Assembly: GCA_025331125.1 (NCBI GenBank)
Contig: JAOALB010000182.1
Location: 26,978-90,977, forward strand
From: Mycogone perniciosa
Lineage: Eukaryota; Ascomycota; Sordariomycetes; Hypocreales; Hypocreaceae
DNA: 64,000 nucleotides
Direction of reading: 5' to 3'
Position numbers and translations under genes: made by a program. Under the pieces are notes generated by a model that worked only from the letters and a program-made list of their open reading frames with translations, did no database searches and was not told the origin of the DNA. How positions within the stretch are numbered: position 1 is the stretch's first letter; each line of letters starts with the position of its first letter. Of this stretch, positions 23,691 through 35,599 are shown in pieces.

Positions 23691-25496
23691 TGTTGCGGAG
23701 TGCAGTATAGCTATATAAAGTATAGAGAGAAATAGGAATAAAGCTTAATTCTAGTAATAAATATACTATAATAGCCTCACTATATATATATATAGCTAAT
23801 ATAAAGGAAAATATAAAATATATATATTATAAGCGCCTATATAGTTTAATATATTGCTTATACAATATATATATTAGTTAATATTTACTATATAAGCAGA
23901 TAAAAGCTCTTTAACGCTAATAAATACTAATAAATAATAGGTCTTTAGCTTATTTAAGCTAATATACCCCCTAGTTAATAAAGCTATTCCTAATACTGTA
24001 TTAACTATTATCCTAGTTTATCTATAGTATTATAACTATCTAGCCGCACTTTTAAAGCCTCTTTTACTTAATTAAAAGCTCCTTTATTATAAATATATAT
24101 TAAAATTCTATTATTAAATGTAAAAGGGATATAAATGCTATAGCTATTATTAATTTATAATAATAAAAAGTTAAATAATAAAACTCTTTAAATAGGTAAA
24201 TTAATTTTAAATAGTTAAAATAGGTATATTAACTATCCTTTAACTTTATTTTTTACTCTTTTTATTTAATTATTAATATTATTTTTATTATTAATAATAA
24301 TAATATTAACAGTATTAATATAGCCCTAATAAATACTATACTTTTTATATATTCCTTTTATAATGCGCTTTTATTAACTAATAATAAAATTATAAAATAA
24401 AAATACCTTTTTAATTAAATATAATTGCAGTTGCCTTTTAAAGGTAGCTTGTTATAGCGTTAATTGTCTTTAAGCAGCTATACCTACTGCTGCTTTTATA
24501 CCAGCTTTTACTTTAACTAGTCCAGTTTCTATTACTGTGCTAGCTAGTCTAGTTATTTGGCCTCTCTTTTATTTAAAGTTAAGGCTTACTAGGAATTGCA
24601 AGGAAGCCTTTACTAAGCTGCGCGCTGTAGTATCTTTATTAACTCCTCCTCCTACTCCTATAGCTTTTATTACTGCTTTTACTCCTGCTCCAGCCCCTGC
24701 CCCTATTATTACTGCTACTGCTTTAGTTACTGCTTTTACTGCAGCTGCTCCTGCAGCAGTCTTTACTTTTACCTTTACTTTTACTACTGCCTTTACTACT
24801 ATATTATTATCCCCTTTTTATAAAAGTTATTTAAAGTTAATAATCGCTAATAAAAGAGATTTCTTTTAATATATTACTGTTACCTACTTTTAGCAGTATA
24901 TTATTTATTTTAATAGTACTTATTAATATACTTTTTAATATATTTTTTTTAATTTTTACTATATTACTTTAATTAACTATATACTTTATAGTTATTTAAT
25001 ACTTATATTAATTATATATTAGCTTTTTTAAGCTATATATAAAGCTAATAATTAAGTAAATATATTCTTCTTTTTTTATATATTTATAAATTAATATAAT
25101 TAAATAGTAATTTAATATAAAAAGGCATTATACTTTAAATTTAATTTATTAAAAGAAAAGGATTTAGTTTATATTAAAGAGGTAACTGCTTTAAATAACT
25201 ATAATAATAACGCCTTTTATATATAAGCGTATAAAAAGTAATAAGCTTTAAGTAATTAATTATTACAGTAATAAAGCATACCCTTTATAGTAAATAGTCT
25301 TTAAACTAAAATTAAATAGTTTCCTATACTTTTATATATTTTATTTTAATAACTATATATCTATTAAGTTTAATAATGCTTTAAAGTATTTAAAGCGCTA
25401 TTAAAGAAAGGCTTTAATAAGCCTATTAATAGTTATAAAATTAATAAAAGAATAAAAAATAAAAAATAATTCTTTTTAATATTCCTATTAAAGTTA
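23691..25496 (-). mobile_element. Copia-2 3' end, tandem copy A (LTR 23691-23964 plus about 1.5 kb of internal 3' region)
   Basis: Left part is a 274-bp minus-strand 3' LTR, left end TGTTGCGGAGTGCAG. Next is a purine tract (CTAGGGGGTA on the minus strand), then about 1.5 kb homologous to copy B. It abuts the truncated plus-strand RT copy on the left and copy B on the right. Within it, 24470-24869 keeps a G+C-richer stretch that on the plus strand would encode an Ala/Pro/Thr-rich peptide (open 24537-24869). I do not know whether that is coding; it is antisense to the element. Confidence 0.75.
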
Positions 25497-27272
25497 TATT
25501 ACAGAGCGCAGTATAGTTATATAGAGTATAAAGAGAAATAGGAATAAAGTTTAATTCTAGTAATAAATGTATTATAATAGCTTTACTATATATATATATA
25601 TAGCTAATATAAAGGAAAATATAGAATATATATATTATAAGCGCCTATATAGTTTAATATATCGCTTATATAATATATATACTAACTAATATCTGCTATA
25701 TAAATAAATAAAAGCTTTTTAGCGCTAATAAACGCTAATAAATAGTAAATCCTTAGCCTACCTAACTTAATATACCCCTTAATTAATAAAGCTATTTTTA
25801 ATACTTTATTAACTGCTATCCTAGTTTATTTATAGTATTATAATTATCTAGCTGCGCTTTTAAAGCCTTTTTTATTTAATTAAAAGCTCTTTTATTATAA
25901 ATATATATTAATATTCTATTATTAAAAGTAATAAAAATATAAATATTATAGCTATTATTAATTTATAATTATAGGAAGTTAAATAATAAAGCTTTTTAAA
26001 TAGGTAAATTAATTCTAAACAGTTAAAATAAATATATTAATTATCCTTTTAACTTTATTCTTTATTTTCTTTTTAATTATCAATATTATTATTATTATTA
26101 ATAATAGCAGTATTAATAGTATTAATATAACTTTAATAAATATTATACTTTTTATATATTCTTTTTATAATATACTTTTATTAATTAATAATAAAATTAT
26201 AAAATAAAAATACCTTTTTAATTAAATATAATTGCAGTTGCCCTTTAAAGGTAGTTTATTATAGCGTTAATTATCTTTAAGCGGCTATACCTGCTACTAC
26301 TCTTATACTAGCTCCTACTTTAGCTAATCTAGTTTCTATTACTGCGCCGGCTAGTCTAGTTACTCGGCCTCTCTTTTATTTAAAGTTAAGGCTTACTAGG
26401 AATTATAAAAAAGCCCTCGCTAAGCTGTATACTGCAGTGTCTTTATTAGCTCCTCCTTTTACTTTTATAGCTCCTGGTATTTCAGTTACTGCTCCCGCTA
26501 TAGCTGCTCTTGCAGTAATCCCTGCTTTTGCCTTTACTCCTGCTATTACTGCTCCCGCCGCTGCCTTTACTGCTATACTATTATCCCCTTTTTATAAAGG
26601 TTATTTAAAGTTAGTAATTGCTAGTAAAAGAGATTTTTTTTAATATATTACTATTACCTGCTTTTACTAATATACTGCTTATTTTAATAGTAACTATTAA
26701 TATACTTTTTAATATTTTTTTTTTTTACTTTTACTATATTATTTTAATTAATTATATATTTTACAGTTATTTAATACTTATATTAATTATATACTAGCTC
26801 TTTTAAGCTATAAATAAAAATAATAACTAGGTAAATATATAATCTTTTCTTTATATATTTATAAATTAATATAATTAAATAGCAATTTAGTATAAAAAGG
26901 TATTGCGCCTTTAATTTAATTTATTAAAAAAAGAGGATTTAATTTATATTAAAAAGGCAGCTACTTTAAGTAACTATAATAACAATACCTTTTATATATA
27001 GGCGTATAAAGGGTAGAAAGCTTTAAGTAATTAATTATTACAGTAATAAAGTGCGCCCTTTATAGTAAATAGCCTTTAAGCTAAAATTAAATAATTTCCT
27101 ATACTTTTATATATTTTATTCCAGTAACTATATATTTATTCAGTTTAATAGTGCTTTAAAGTGCTTCAAGTACTCTTAAGGAAAAGCTTTAATAAGCTTA
27201 TTAATAGGTATAAAGTTTATAAAGAAATAAAAGACCAAAAATAATCTTTTCTAATATTTTTATTAAAGCTAT
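25497..27272 (-). mobile_element. Copia-2 3' end, tandem copy B (LTR about 25497-25772 plus internal 3' region)
   Basis: Direct tandem repeat of copy A with the same order: LTR, purine tract, then about 1.5 kb. Its homologue of the Ala/Pro/Thr-rich plus-strand stretch is open at 26437-26643 and ends in nearly the same residues (LLSPFYKGYLKL.IASKRDFF) as copy A. Copy B connects on the right to the RNase H-side internal sequence of the minus-strand body, so it is probably the genuine 3' end of that element and copy A the duplicate. Confidence 0.7.
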
Positions 27273-27866
27273 ATATTTTATATATTAATATAATATAGGC
27301 AAATATTAATTTATATACTTTTTTTAATTATAAAATATATAGTTAATTTATTATTATAGTTAATATTTTAATTAATATTAAAGTTAAATTTTATTTTTTA
27401 AAAAAAGCAATATAAATTTATTACTTTTTTTATTATTTAAGTAAAAGTAAATAACTCTGCTTTAATTATAAATATACTAATTATACTTTAGTATATAGTA
27501 TTTTATAAAATAAAACTTAAAAAAAGTATAATAAAATACTTTTAAAATAATCTTTAAGTATTTATATTATTAATAAAAGAAGTATTGCGTAAGGCAGTTA
27601 AAACCTGTATTTTACTTTACCCTTTATATTAAAGAGCTAAAAAGCACTATATATATAGATAGCAGATTAGCTAGTTAACTGCTTTAAAGTGCTTTTTATT
27701 AAAGTTAATTAAAAACTGCAATAAAGCTAAAGCGCTGTATACTATATCTAGCTTTATTATAATAGCTATATAAAGTATAGATTTTACCTTTTCTTAATAT
27801 ATTTTAATAGTTACTTTTATAGCTTATATTATAGCTTTCCTAAACTTTATAACTAGTATTAAAACT
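27273..27866 (-). mobile_element. Copia-2 internal fragment, minus strand, downstream of RT
   Basis: Its right part (27765-27866) is the inverted counterpart of 23588-23690 in the plus copy. The rest continues beyond where the plus copy is cut, so it should hold the RNase H end of pol, but I cannot read RNase H motifs through the RIP damage. Confidence 0.65.
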
Positions 27867-28445
27867 TGTTAAAAGGAGGGCTAAAAAGTAAGGATTTTAC
27901 TGTATTTAGGTAGCCTTCCTATTCTGGCTAGACCCGGAATTAGGCCCGACGCTAGGACCAAGTTCTAAAGGAACTTTAATGTAAGTCAAGAAATTTCTAT
28001 TATCTTTAACAATAACAATTAAGCTAGGACCAGCTATCCCGCCTACCCTAGACTCAATACAATAAGTATAATAGCTATTGTGAAAAATCTAACTAAAATG
28101 GTTTCCTATTTATATAGCCGTGAGTCGATTTGGATGATTTCCTATATAAATAAATTTTGCGGAAAATAGGAAGAAAGCCATAAACCCAATTCTGCTGCTA
28201 TATTCCTATTATTTAGTCGGAGGACTATTATAAAAGATAAAGCTATTATTTATACAATCACTTCTATACTGGCCGCACATATACTAGATATTCTATAGCT
28301 TTTAGCTATTAGATTATTTATAACTTACTTGTTTATCCATTATAAGCCTAATTAAACTCTCAGTTATTTCCTTATTACTGCATTATATACAGTTTCCTAG
28401 AAGCTATATATAAATAAGGTTTAGTATAACCTTGTTATCTTAACA
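27867..28445 (+). repeat. Solo LTR of Copia-1 family inside Copia-2
   Basis: 579 bp from TGTTAAAAGGAGGGC to TTATCTTAACA, aligned end to end with both Copia-1 LTRs. It keeps the terminal CA that both other copies have lost. Its flanks (AAACT left, AAATA right) are not a matching duplication. The Copia-2 sequences on its two sides come from positions about 1.9 kb apart in the plus copy. Confidence 0.9.
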
Positions 28446-31136
28446 AAATATATAGGCTTAGTAGCTATATATATAAAGTCTGCTTTAATCTGGCTGTAAA
28501 TCCATAGACAGCTCCTTTATTAAAAAAGGCACGAAATTGCAAAACTATTACTTTAATTTGTTAATAGGTAATATTATATTAAGGCTATATATAGGATTTG
28601 TATTAATAATATATACTGCAGCTTTTATACTTTTAGGCTATAAATTAATTAAAAGGCTTATAACTTTAAATACTTTTATTAATTTATTTATAATTTCCTA
28701 ACCTGCGCGCTTTAAAGCGCTATTTGGCTTATATATATAGAAAAGGGCAAGCTTTAAAATAATTCCTTTTATATTTACTTAAATCTAAAAGCGTATAAAG
28801 CCTTTAACTGCAATTATAGCCTTTTTAGTATTTTATTTAAAGAAATATATTAAAATATTATATTGCGTTTTTACTATATTTATAAAATTAAAGAGAGTAT
28901 TAAAGATTATATTTTATTCTTTATTTAATAAAGGGTATATATATAACTATAAAGTATATTCTTTTTTAAATACTAAGAGCCAGTTATCCCTATTATAACT
29001 ATAAAGATCATTTTAAAGATCCTAGTATACTTTAAAAAATAGTTTTAATACTTATCTTTTAGATATACTATAAGAGATAACCTATTGTATATATATAAAA
29101 GTATAGGCTTTACACTTTATTCGCGTAGTTCCTTTAATATATATATTCCTTGCATTCTTTACTAGTACTTTAAGCGCTTTTAGATTTAAATATCTTAATT
29201 ATAGGTGCTAGAGCTGCTTTAAGTTATTATAAGTGTTAATAGGTTATATATTAGTCTTTTTTTTCTTTTTAATATTATATAAATATAATAGTCTGCGCTA
29301 AAAAAAGAATAAAGCAGTTATACTGTTTAGGATAATATATTTAAACATAAAAGTGATATAAAGCGATAAAGGTTTATATTAAAGAAATAAAAGATTATAC
29401 TTATATTTTATTTTCTTCATAATAGCATTTAAATTTACTATATTAATATAAAGTATATTATTGCACTTTATAAGCTATATTCCTGTTTTTAAAGCTTTAA
29501 TAAAGATATAATATTAATATAAAATCCTTTAACTATAACTATATTTATAAACTTTATTAAGCGCACTGCCTTTTAATATAAATTATAAAAAGTATCCTTT
29601 AATAGGCAGTATCCTTTTCCGGCTATAGCATACTTGGTTCCTTTTACTTTAATATAGTCCTTTTCTATATTTAAAATAAAAGAGCTAGGAATAAAGTAAT
29701 TCCTATTATTTACTAAATAAATAGCACTATAAATATTAAAGAAAGTACTTTGAAGAATACAGTAAAGTATATCCTATATATTAATATATATTAATATATT
29801 TATTATATATATACTGCAGGGCTTATATCTTTTTTATTAATTAAGTTTAAAAAGATTAAAGTAGCTATAATAATTAAAGCTATAGCTTTTTAAGTTAAGG
29901 CTATAATATTAATACCCTTTTTACTAAGTTTATTATAAAGTATATATTATTTATTTTCTTAAATATAAGTATAAATTTCTGCAGTTTATTATAGGTTAGA
30001 GATATATTTCCCTTTTTTATTAAACTTTCTTTAAAGCGCAGTAAAGAATATACTATAATCCTTTAAAGGCTAAATATACCTTTTTTATTTATATAGGTAT
30101 TTTTTCTTAATAAAAGCTTTTAAATATATAGTATTATTTACTATAGCTTTATTTAAGCGGTTATTAAGCATTATATAAAGTCTATAAATATAATGCTCTA
30201 TATTTTATATATTATTTAAAAAAAGTTAATTAAATTAATTAAAAGAAAAGATTTTAGCAGTATTACTGCTTTTAATTTAACTATTTATATAGTATAGGTA
30301 ATATAAAGTAAGATTTAAGGTATAGTATATTTTAATAGCTTTTAGGAAAGCCTTTTAGGCAGCTATTCCTGTAACTTTAAAGAGCTTATACTTTACTGCA
30401 TTTATATAAATATACGCCTAGTTTATATACTATACTTTTAACTTTAAATTCCTATACTTTATATTATATAGAATATATTTATATAAAATCTATACTTTTT
30501 CGTGTATTATATCTTTACAAAAAGCTAATTATTCTTTAAGGTTTTTTATAATCTAATAAATTGTAAATTTAATATTTAAGTTTTTATTATTTTTATTAGC
30601 TGCTTTAATAGCAGTAAAGGCTAAAGCTATAGTTTAAGTTATAGATTTAAGGTTTATATAGATTAAAGTATAAATGCTAGTATTAACTATTCTTTATATT
30701 TATTTAAAGATTACTGCTTTAACTTTCCCTTTTTTAATATATAAGGCAATAATATATTAATATTTATAAAGTAGACTATTATAATAAATAAAAATATCTG
30801 CTAAAATAGCTTTTTTTTTAAATACTTTTAAGGCGGTTTCCTTTACTTTAGTTAAAGTAGGTAGCTTTAAAGTAGGGAAATAGTTATTATCTTAATTAAA
30901 GAAATTAAGATTAACTTTATTTTAACTCCTTGCAGTAGTTATATAATTATTTAAAATAATAATCTATTTAATTTATTAAACTATTAAATCTAGCTTTATA
31001 AAGGTAATATCTTTTATATTATTTAGTATAAAAAGCAGCTTTAAAAGCTTAATGGTAAAAGGAAAAAGTAAAGGTAAAGATATAATATTAAGGGAGGTTT
31101 CTAGTAACTTTAATAGTTACTACCTAGGCTTATAAC
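28446..31136 (-). mobile_element. Copia-2 internal region, minus-strand body (gag and integrase side)
   Basis: Inverted counterpart of 18946-21693. It begins at the primer binding site (GTTATAAGCC reading left from 31136) and ends at the solo LTR. The first 60 bp match the other copy closely. No frame is intact. Confidence 0.8.
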
Positions 31137-31410
31137 TATTACAAAATGCAGTATAGTTATATAAAGTATAGAGAGAAATAGGAATAAAGCTTAATTCTAG
31201 TAATAAATATACTATAATAGCCTTGCTATATATATATATAGCTAATATAAAGGAAAATGTAGAATATATATATTATAAGCGCCTATATAGTCTGACTTAT
31301 TGCTTATGCAATATATATGTTAGCTAGTATCTGCTATATAAGCAGATAAGAGCTCCTTAGCGCTAATAAGCGCTAATAAATAGTAGGTCCTTAGCCTACC
31401 TAACCTAACA
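31137..31410 (-). repeat. Copia-2 5' LTR of the outer minus-strand element (274 bp)
   Basis: On the minus strand it starts TGTTAGGTTAGGTAGGC with the TG intact and ends GCATTTTGTAATA. It is followed on the right by ATAAA, matching the left flank of the LTR at 18059. Confidence 0.9.
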
Positions 31411-32425
31411 ATAAACCTATAAGCTTTATTATAGGCTAATTTAATATAATCTTTAAGTAAATAGCTTTTATTCATATAATATTAATAGTATTTTATATTA
31501 ATAACTATCTTTAAATATTAATAAAAGAAAATATTTAATATATTATTTTATAAAAGGTTTATTATATAAAAAGTTTATTATAATAATATTATTAATAGTA
31601 ATTATTAAAGTAAAAGAGTTTTATTTAAATATATTATTATTAATAGTAATATAATAATTTCTTTTTAAATTAATTACTTTTTCTTTTTATTAAAAAGATT
31701 AAATAATTAATTTATAAAATTCTTCAAATAAAGTATTTATTTAATATTTAAACTTTAATCTTTTAATTAATTGTATATACTTAAACTATTTTTATTTTTA
31801 TTTCTTTATAATTAATTTTAATTTTAATTTAAGTAAATTAAATATAGCTTTAATTTTAAAATACTTTTTTATACGCCTTTAAAATAAATCTTTTAAATAT
31901 TAAATCCTATAAATATTTTATTATAAAAAATATTTAAAGTTTAATATATATTAATTCTTTAAACTGTTAAATATTTTAGTTTTTTTGAAGGGTATTATTA
32001 ATTAAAATAACTTTTATAGTATTACTTTGATAATATTATAAAAATATAAAATTACTGTTTTCTATTTTTTTATTAAATCTTTAATTAAAGTATTAATATT
32101 AAAGTAATTAATTTATTATTAATTATATTTTAATAGACTTATAATAATAAAGATTATAAAGCTATATAGTATATAACTTTAATTATCTTTTATTATACTA
32201 TTTATAATATTATATAAACCCTTTTTAAATTTTATTTTAATTACTATTCTTTTAAAGATTTAAATTATATTTTATTTCTTAATTTTAAAAATACCTTTAA
32301 ATATTTATTTTTATCTTTTATTTTTTATTAATTATTCTTGAAAAATTAAAATATTCTTTTACTATTAAACCTATTTATAAAATTAACTTTTATTAGCCTT
32401 TATTATAGTAGTTTTAAAAAGTATT
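31411..32425. other. A+T-rich desert, nothing recognised
   Basis: Begins with the right ATAAA target copy of the Copia-2 cluster and ends with GTATT (32421-32425), the left target copy of G2. No gene or element ends seen in between. Confidence 0.55.
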
Positions 32426-32597
32426 TGTTACGGCACCGACCGTGACGCGATGTTAACGCCCTGTTATATAAGCTCCGGTTATATAACCAGGCCCTAACGC
32501 GTTCCTAGCTATAGCTTTCCGTAAAGCCTTAGGGCTTCCTTGCTCTCTACGGCACAACAACAATATTTACCTTAACCTGCCTTCCTATACTGTAATA
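32426..32597 (+). repeat. G2 5' LTR
   Basis: 172 bp from TGTTACGGCACC to CTGTAATA. The next bases, GTTTATGC, are where a primer binding site should be, but they do not begin with the usual TGG complementary to a tRNA CCA end. Confidence 0.95.
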
Positions 32598-33894
32598 GTT
32601 TATGCTATCCTTTAACTCGGCTGCGCTATCGCGAGGCATATACCTAACCAATCATAAACTTCCCTAAATTCCCCTTTTAATCCCGAACCTACAATAACGC
32701 CTCTACAGCCTAGCCCTCGCCCTTTAAACCCTATACCTGTAGGAAACTAATTATAAGTGAGATGAATATAAATGCCCTAAACCTTGCCCTGCAACCTAAC
32801 CTGGCCTAATAGACTATAGTCCTCGCTATAAAGCTAGCGCTTTTCCCTTTTCTCTTTAAAACCTTATAAAAATCCAGCGTTAATAGCGATTATATATATT
32901 TAATAAACGCGATTATTAAAGATAACGACCTTCGCTACTAGTTCCATCTTTTTAATTAAGCAATAAATAAAGGCCTAGCTTAATAGGAAAAATAAAAGTA
33001 AACCTTTAAATAGGAAATCTTAAAATAGGCAGCTGAAAATTAAAACCTTGAAGTATAAATTAAAGCTTAAGTTAAAGCTTTAAATATAGCTTTACTACTA
33101 AACTTTAAAAATAATAACCTATTTAACCGCTATTAAATTAAAGACCTTAAATAATTTAATAGTAAATAGAAAGATATTATTAAACGCTAGTAAAAATATA
33201 TTAACTAGCGCTTTTAGATTAATATTACCTTTGCGGGTAACTAGTTAATTTTTTTAACTGAATTTAAAAAGATTTTATATATTGCAGGCCTCTTAAAGGG
33301 AGATATATATTAACTGCAATAAAGAAACTTTAATATTATTATCGAGAATCTTAATAACCCTGCCTAATAGTACTAAAAGATTAATATAATACTCTTTACC
33401 GATTTTAATAAATAATATAAAATAATTAACTTATCCTAAAAGGCATTATAGTCTTTCAATAACCTATATATATTAAATAAGCCTTTTTAAAACTTTATAG
33501 TAAAGTTATCTATATTAGGCAGTAAATATAGTAAAACTGCTAAGCAGATAATAAAGGCCTTAACGATAAAGGTCTTTTAAGAATTTGCTAATACTATAAA
33601 GATTTAAGTAATTAAGCTAGATAAATTTAACTTTACCGAATAGTGCCAACTCTACTAAACTATCTATAATAGGCTTTAAAAAGGCATTTACTATAATACC
33701 TTTTATACTGCCTAAATAGGCTAGCGTTAATAAAGCTATTAATAATAGCAGCAATATTATTAATGCCAGTAGAATAACTAAGCGAATAACTAAGCTACTG
33801 CCTTAGCGCCGACCAGTAACCTAATACAGCTAGATACTGTATATACTATACTACCTTGCCTTTAAGTCTTTCGCAAGGAATATATTGCTAAAGG

Positions 33895-33960
33895 ACTATA
33901 CTTTTACTGTAAAAAAGTAAGTTATAGCCTTAATAAGTGCAATAAGAAGAAGCAGGCTAA
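33895..33960 (+). pseudogene. G2 gag zinc-knuckle remnant
   Basis: The plus-strand frame reads GLYFYCKKVSYSLNKCNKKKQA. This is a slightly decayed C-x2-C-x4-H-x4-C nucleocapsid knuckle (GLCFYCGKPGHSLNEC type). It lies at the end of gag, about 1.3 kb into the interior. The G4 copy at about 56060-56125 reads similarly. Confidence 0.8.
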
Positions 33961-35599
33961 TATACACTAAAGAAATCTATATTACGTATAAAACTAAAAT
34001 TATTAAATCTAGCTATATTAGCTATACTTTAACCTAGCAGTACGTTAAGGCTAGCAGTAAAATAGCCTAGTAAAGTATAATAATTAAACCCTAATAGTAT
34101 ATTAATACTACCTGCAATACTTAATTAACCTATAAATCCAGGCTTTAAATAATATACTTTCCTTAAATATTAATAAAGATAATAATAGTAGTGCTGCTTT
34201 ATTAACTTTTAATTTACTTTAGTTTAGCTAGCTATACTTATTAGGAACCTAGACTTAACTTATAAACTAAGGAAAAGATTAACCTTTACTGAAAGTTATA
34301 AGTAAAGGTTAACTATAAACAGTATTATTATCCTAGAATAGATTTACCGCTGCCTTTTTAATTAAAAGCCTTTTAAACTTAAATTAATAAACAGTAAATC
34401 CCTTTTAATATAAACTACACTATCCCTTGCATATAATATTTATATTAATATAAAAGCTTTAATAGAGAGTAGCTATATACTTTAAGCTTTTACTAGCTGC
34501 GCTTTTATTAAGCGATTTAACATTATTATTTAATAACTGCTATTTACTAGAAACCTTTTTTTTATTAATAAAAGTATAGCCAATAAAATTTTAAACTTCT
34601 TTAGTATATAAACTATAATTAGCCTTTATAAAGAACTTTGCCTCTTTTTTATTATAAATATCCTTAATAATATACCTATTATCTTTAGCCTTTTATAGCT
34701 AAAAAAATATAACTTTAATATTAACTGGGAAAAATTAACTATTACTTTTAGATCCTATTACTATTATAACTATTGCCTTTTAAAAAATATAGCCAGCCTT
34801 ATATAAATCTTAATAGCAGTCAAAATAAAAAATAATTTCGCTAAAGCTAATATAAAAAATATATATTACTAGCAATTAATAGTTAAAAATACTTTAAATA
34901 AAGCAGAGCTTAACTTAATTAAATAAAAAACTATATTATATTAATAACTGTCAGTTAAAAATATTTAAGAAAAAGAAGACTGTAATTTAATTAAAGAGGG
35001 AGCTTATAAACTGTATATTTTATAAACTTTAATATTAAACTAAAATTATTATATAACCTATAAATGCGGCAGAACTAATAATAAAGAAATACAGGTATAA
35101 ATAATCCTGAACTAAGTATATATAAGGCTGCTGCCTGCCCCTATAATCTGCAGTTAATAATAAAAAGGAAAACCTCTATTAAAGCTACTACTATTACCTT
35201 TTAGTATACTACTTCCGCAAAACTAAACTAAAGCTTAAAATTAAAAAGTATACTTAGATATAGCGGATATATAGATAATGGCAGCTATAAACTTTATTAC
35301 CTTTTATCGTTAATTATATATCTATGCAATAAAAGTAATTTAAGAAGAGATTGACTAAGCTATTAAGATTAAGGAACTAGCGCCTATTAGCTTACTGAAG
35401 CTTTTAAATAAGTTTTTTTAATAAATACTTACAGGATAGGGAAACTATATTAAAGTAAAAATAGTATTATTAAAAGAAATATATAACTTTATCGATAAAT
35501 ACTACTTTTTAATATAACTAAAAAAGATTATAGCCGCTAATATAAAGAAATTTATAGCAGGAAAACTTAAACTTAATAAGCTAAATATCTTAAAGAAAC

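Larger units (their letters stand above)
18059..31410. mobile_element. Copia-2 compound cluster: nested and rearranged copies of a second copia family
   Basis: The outer ends are LTRs in the same (minus) orientation: 18059-18332 as 3' LTR and 31137-31410 as 5' LTR. ATAAA lies on both sides (18054-18058 and 31411-31415), so this began as one minus-strand insertion. Inside are a truncated plus-strand copy (18672-23690), two tandem copies of the minus-strand 3' end (23691-25496 and 25497-about 27272), a minus-strand body with a deletion (27273-31136) and a solo Copia-1 LTR (27867-28445). The order of events is inferred. Confidence 0.75.

Noticed and set aside
24537..24869. A 110-codon Ala/Pro/Thr-rich gene
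   Set aside because: It begins at a non-ATG codon, is antisense to the retroelement, is low in complexity and sits in RIP-damaged repeat sequence. Kept only as a finding about the 3' segment.
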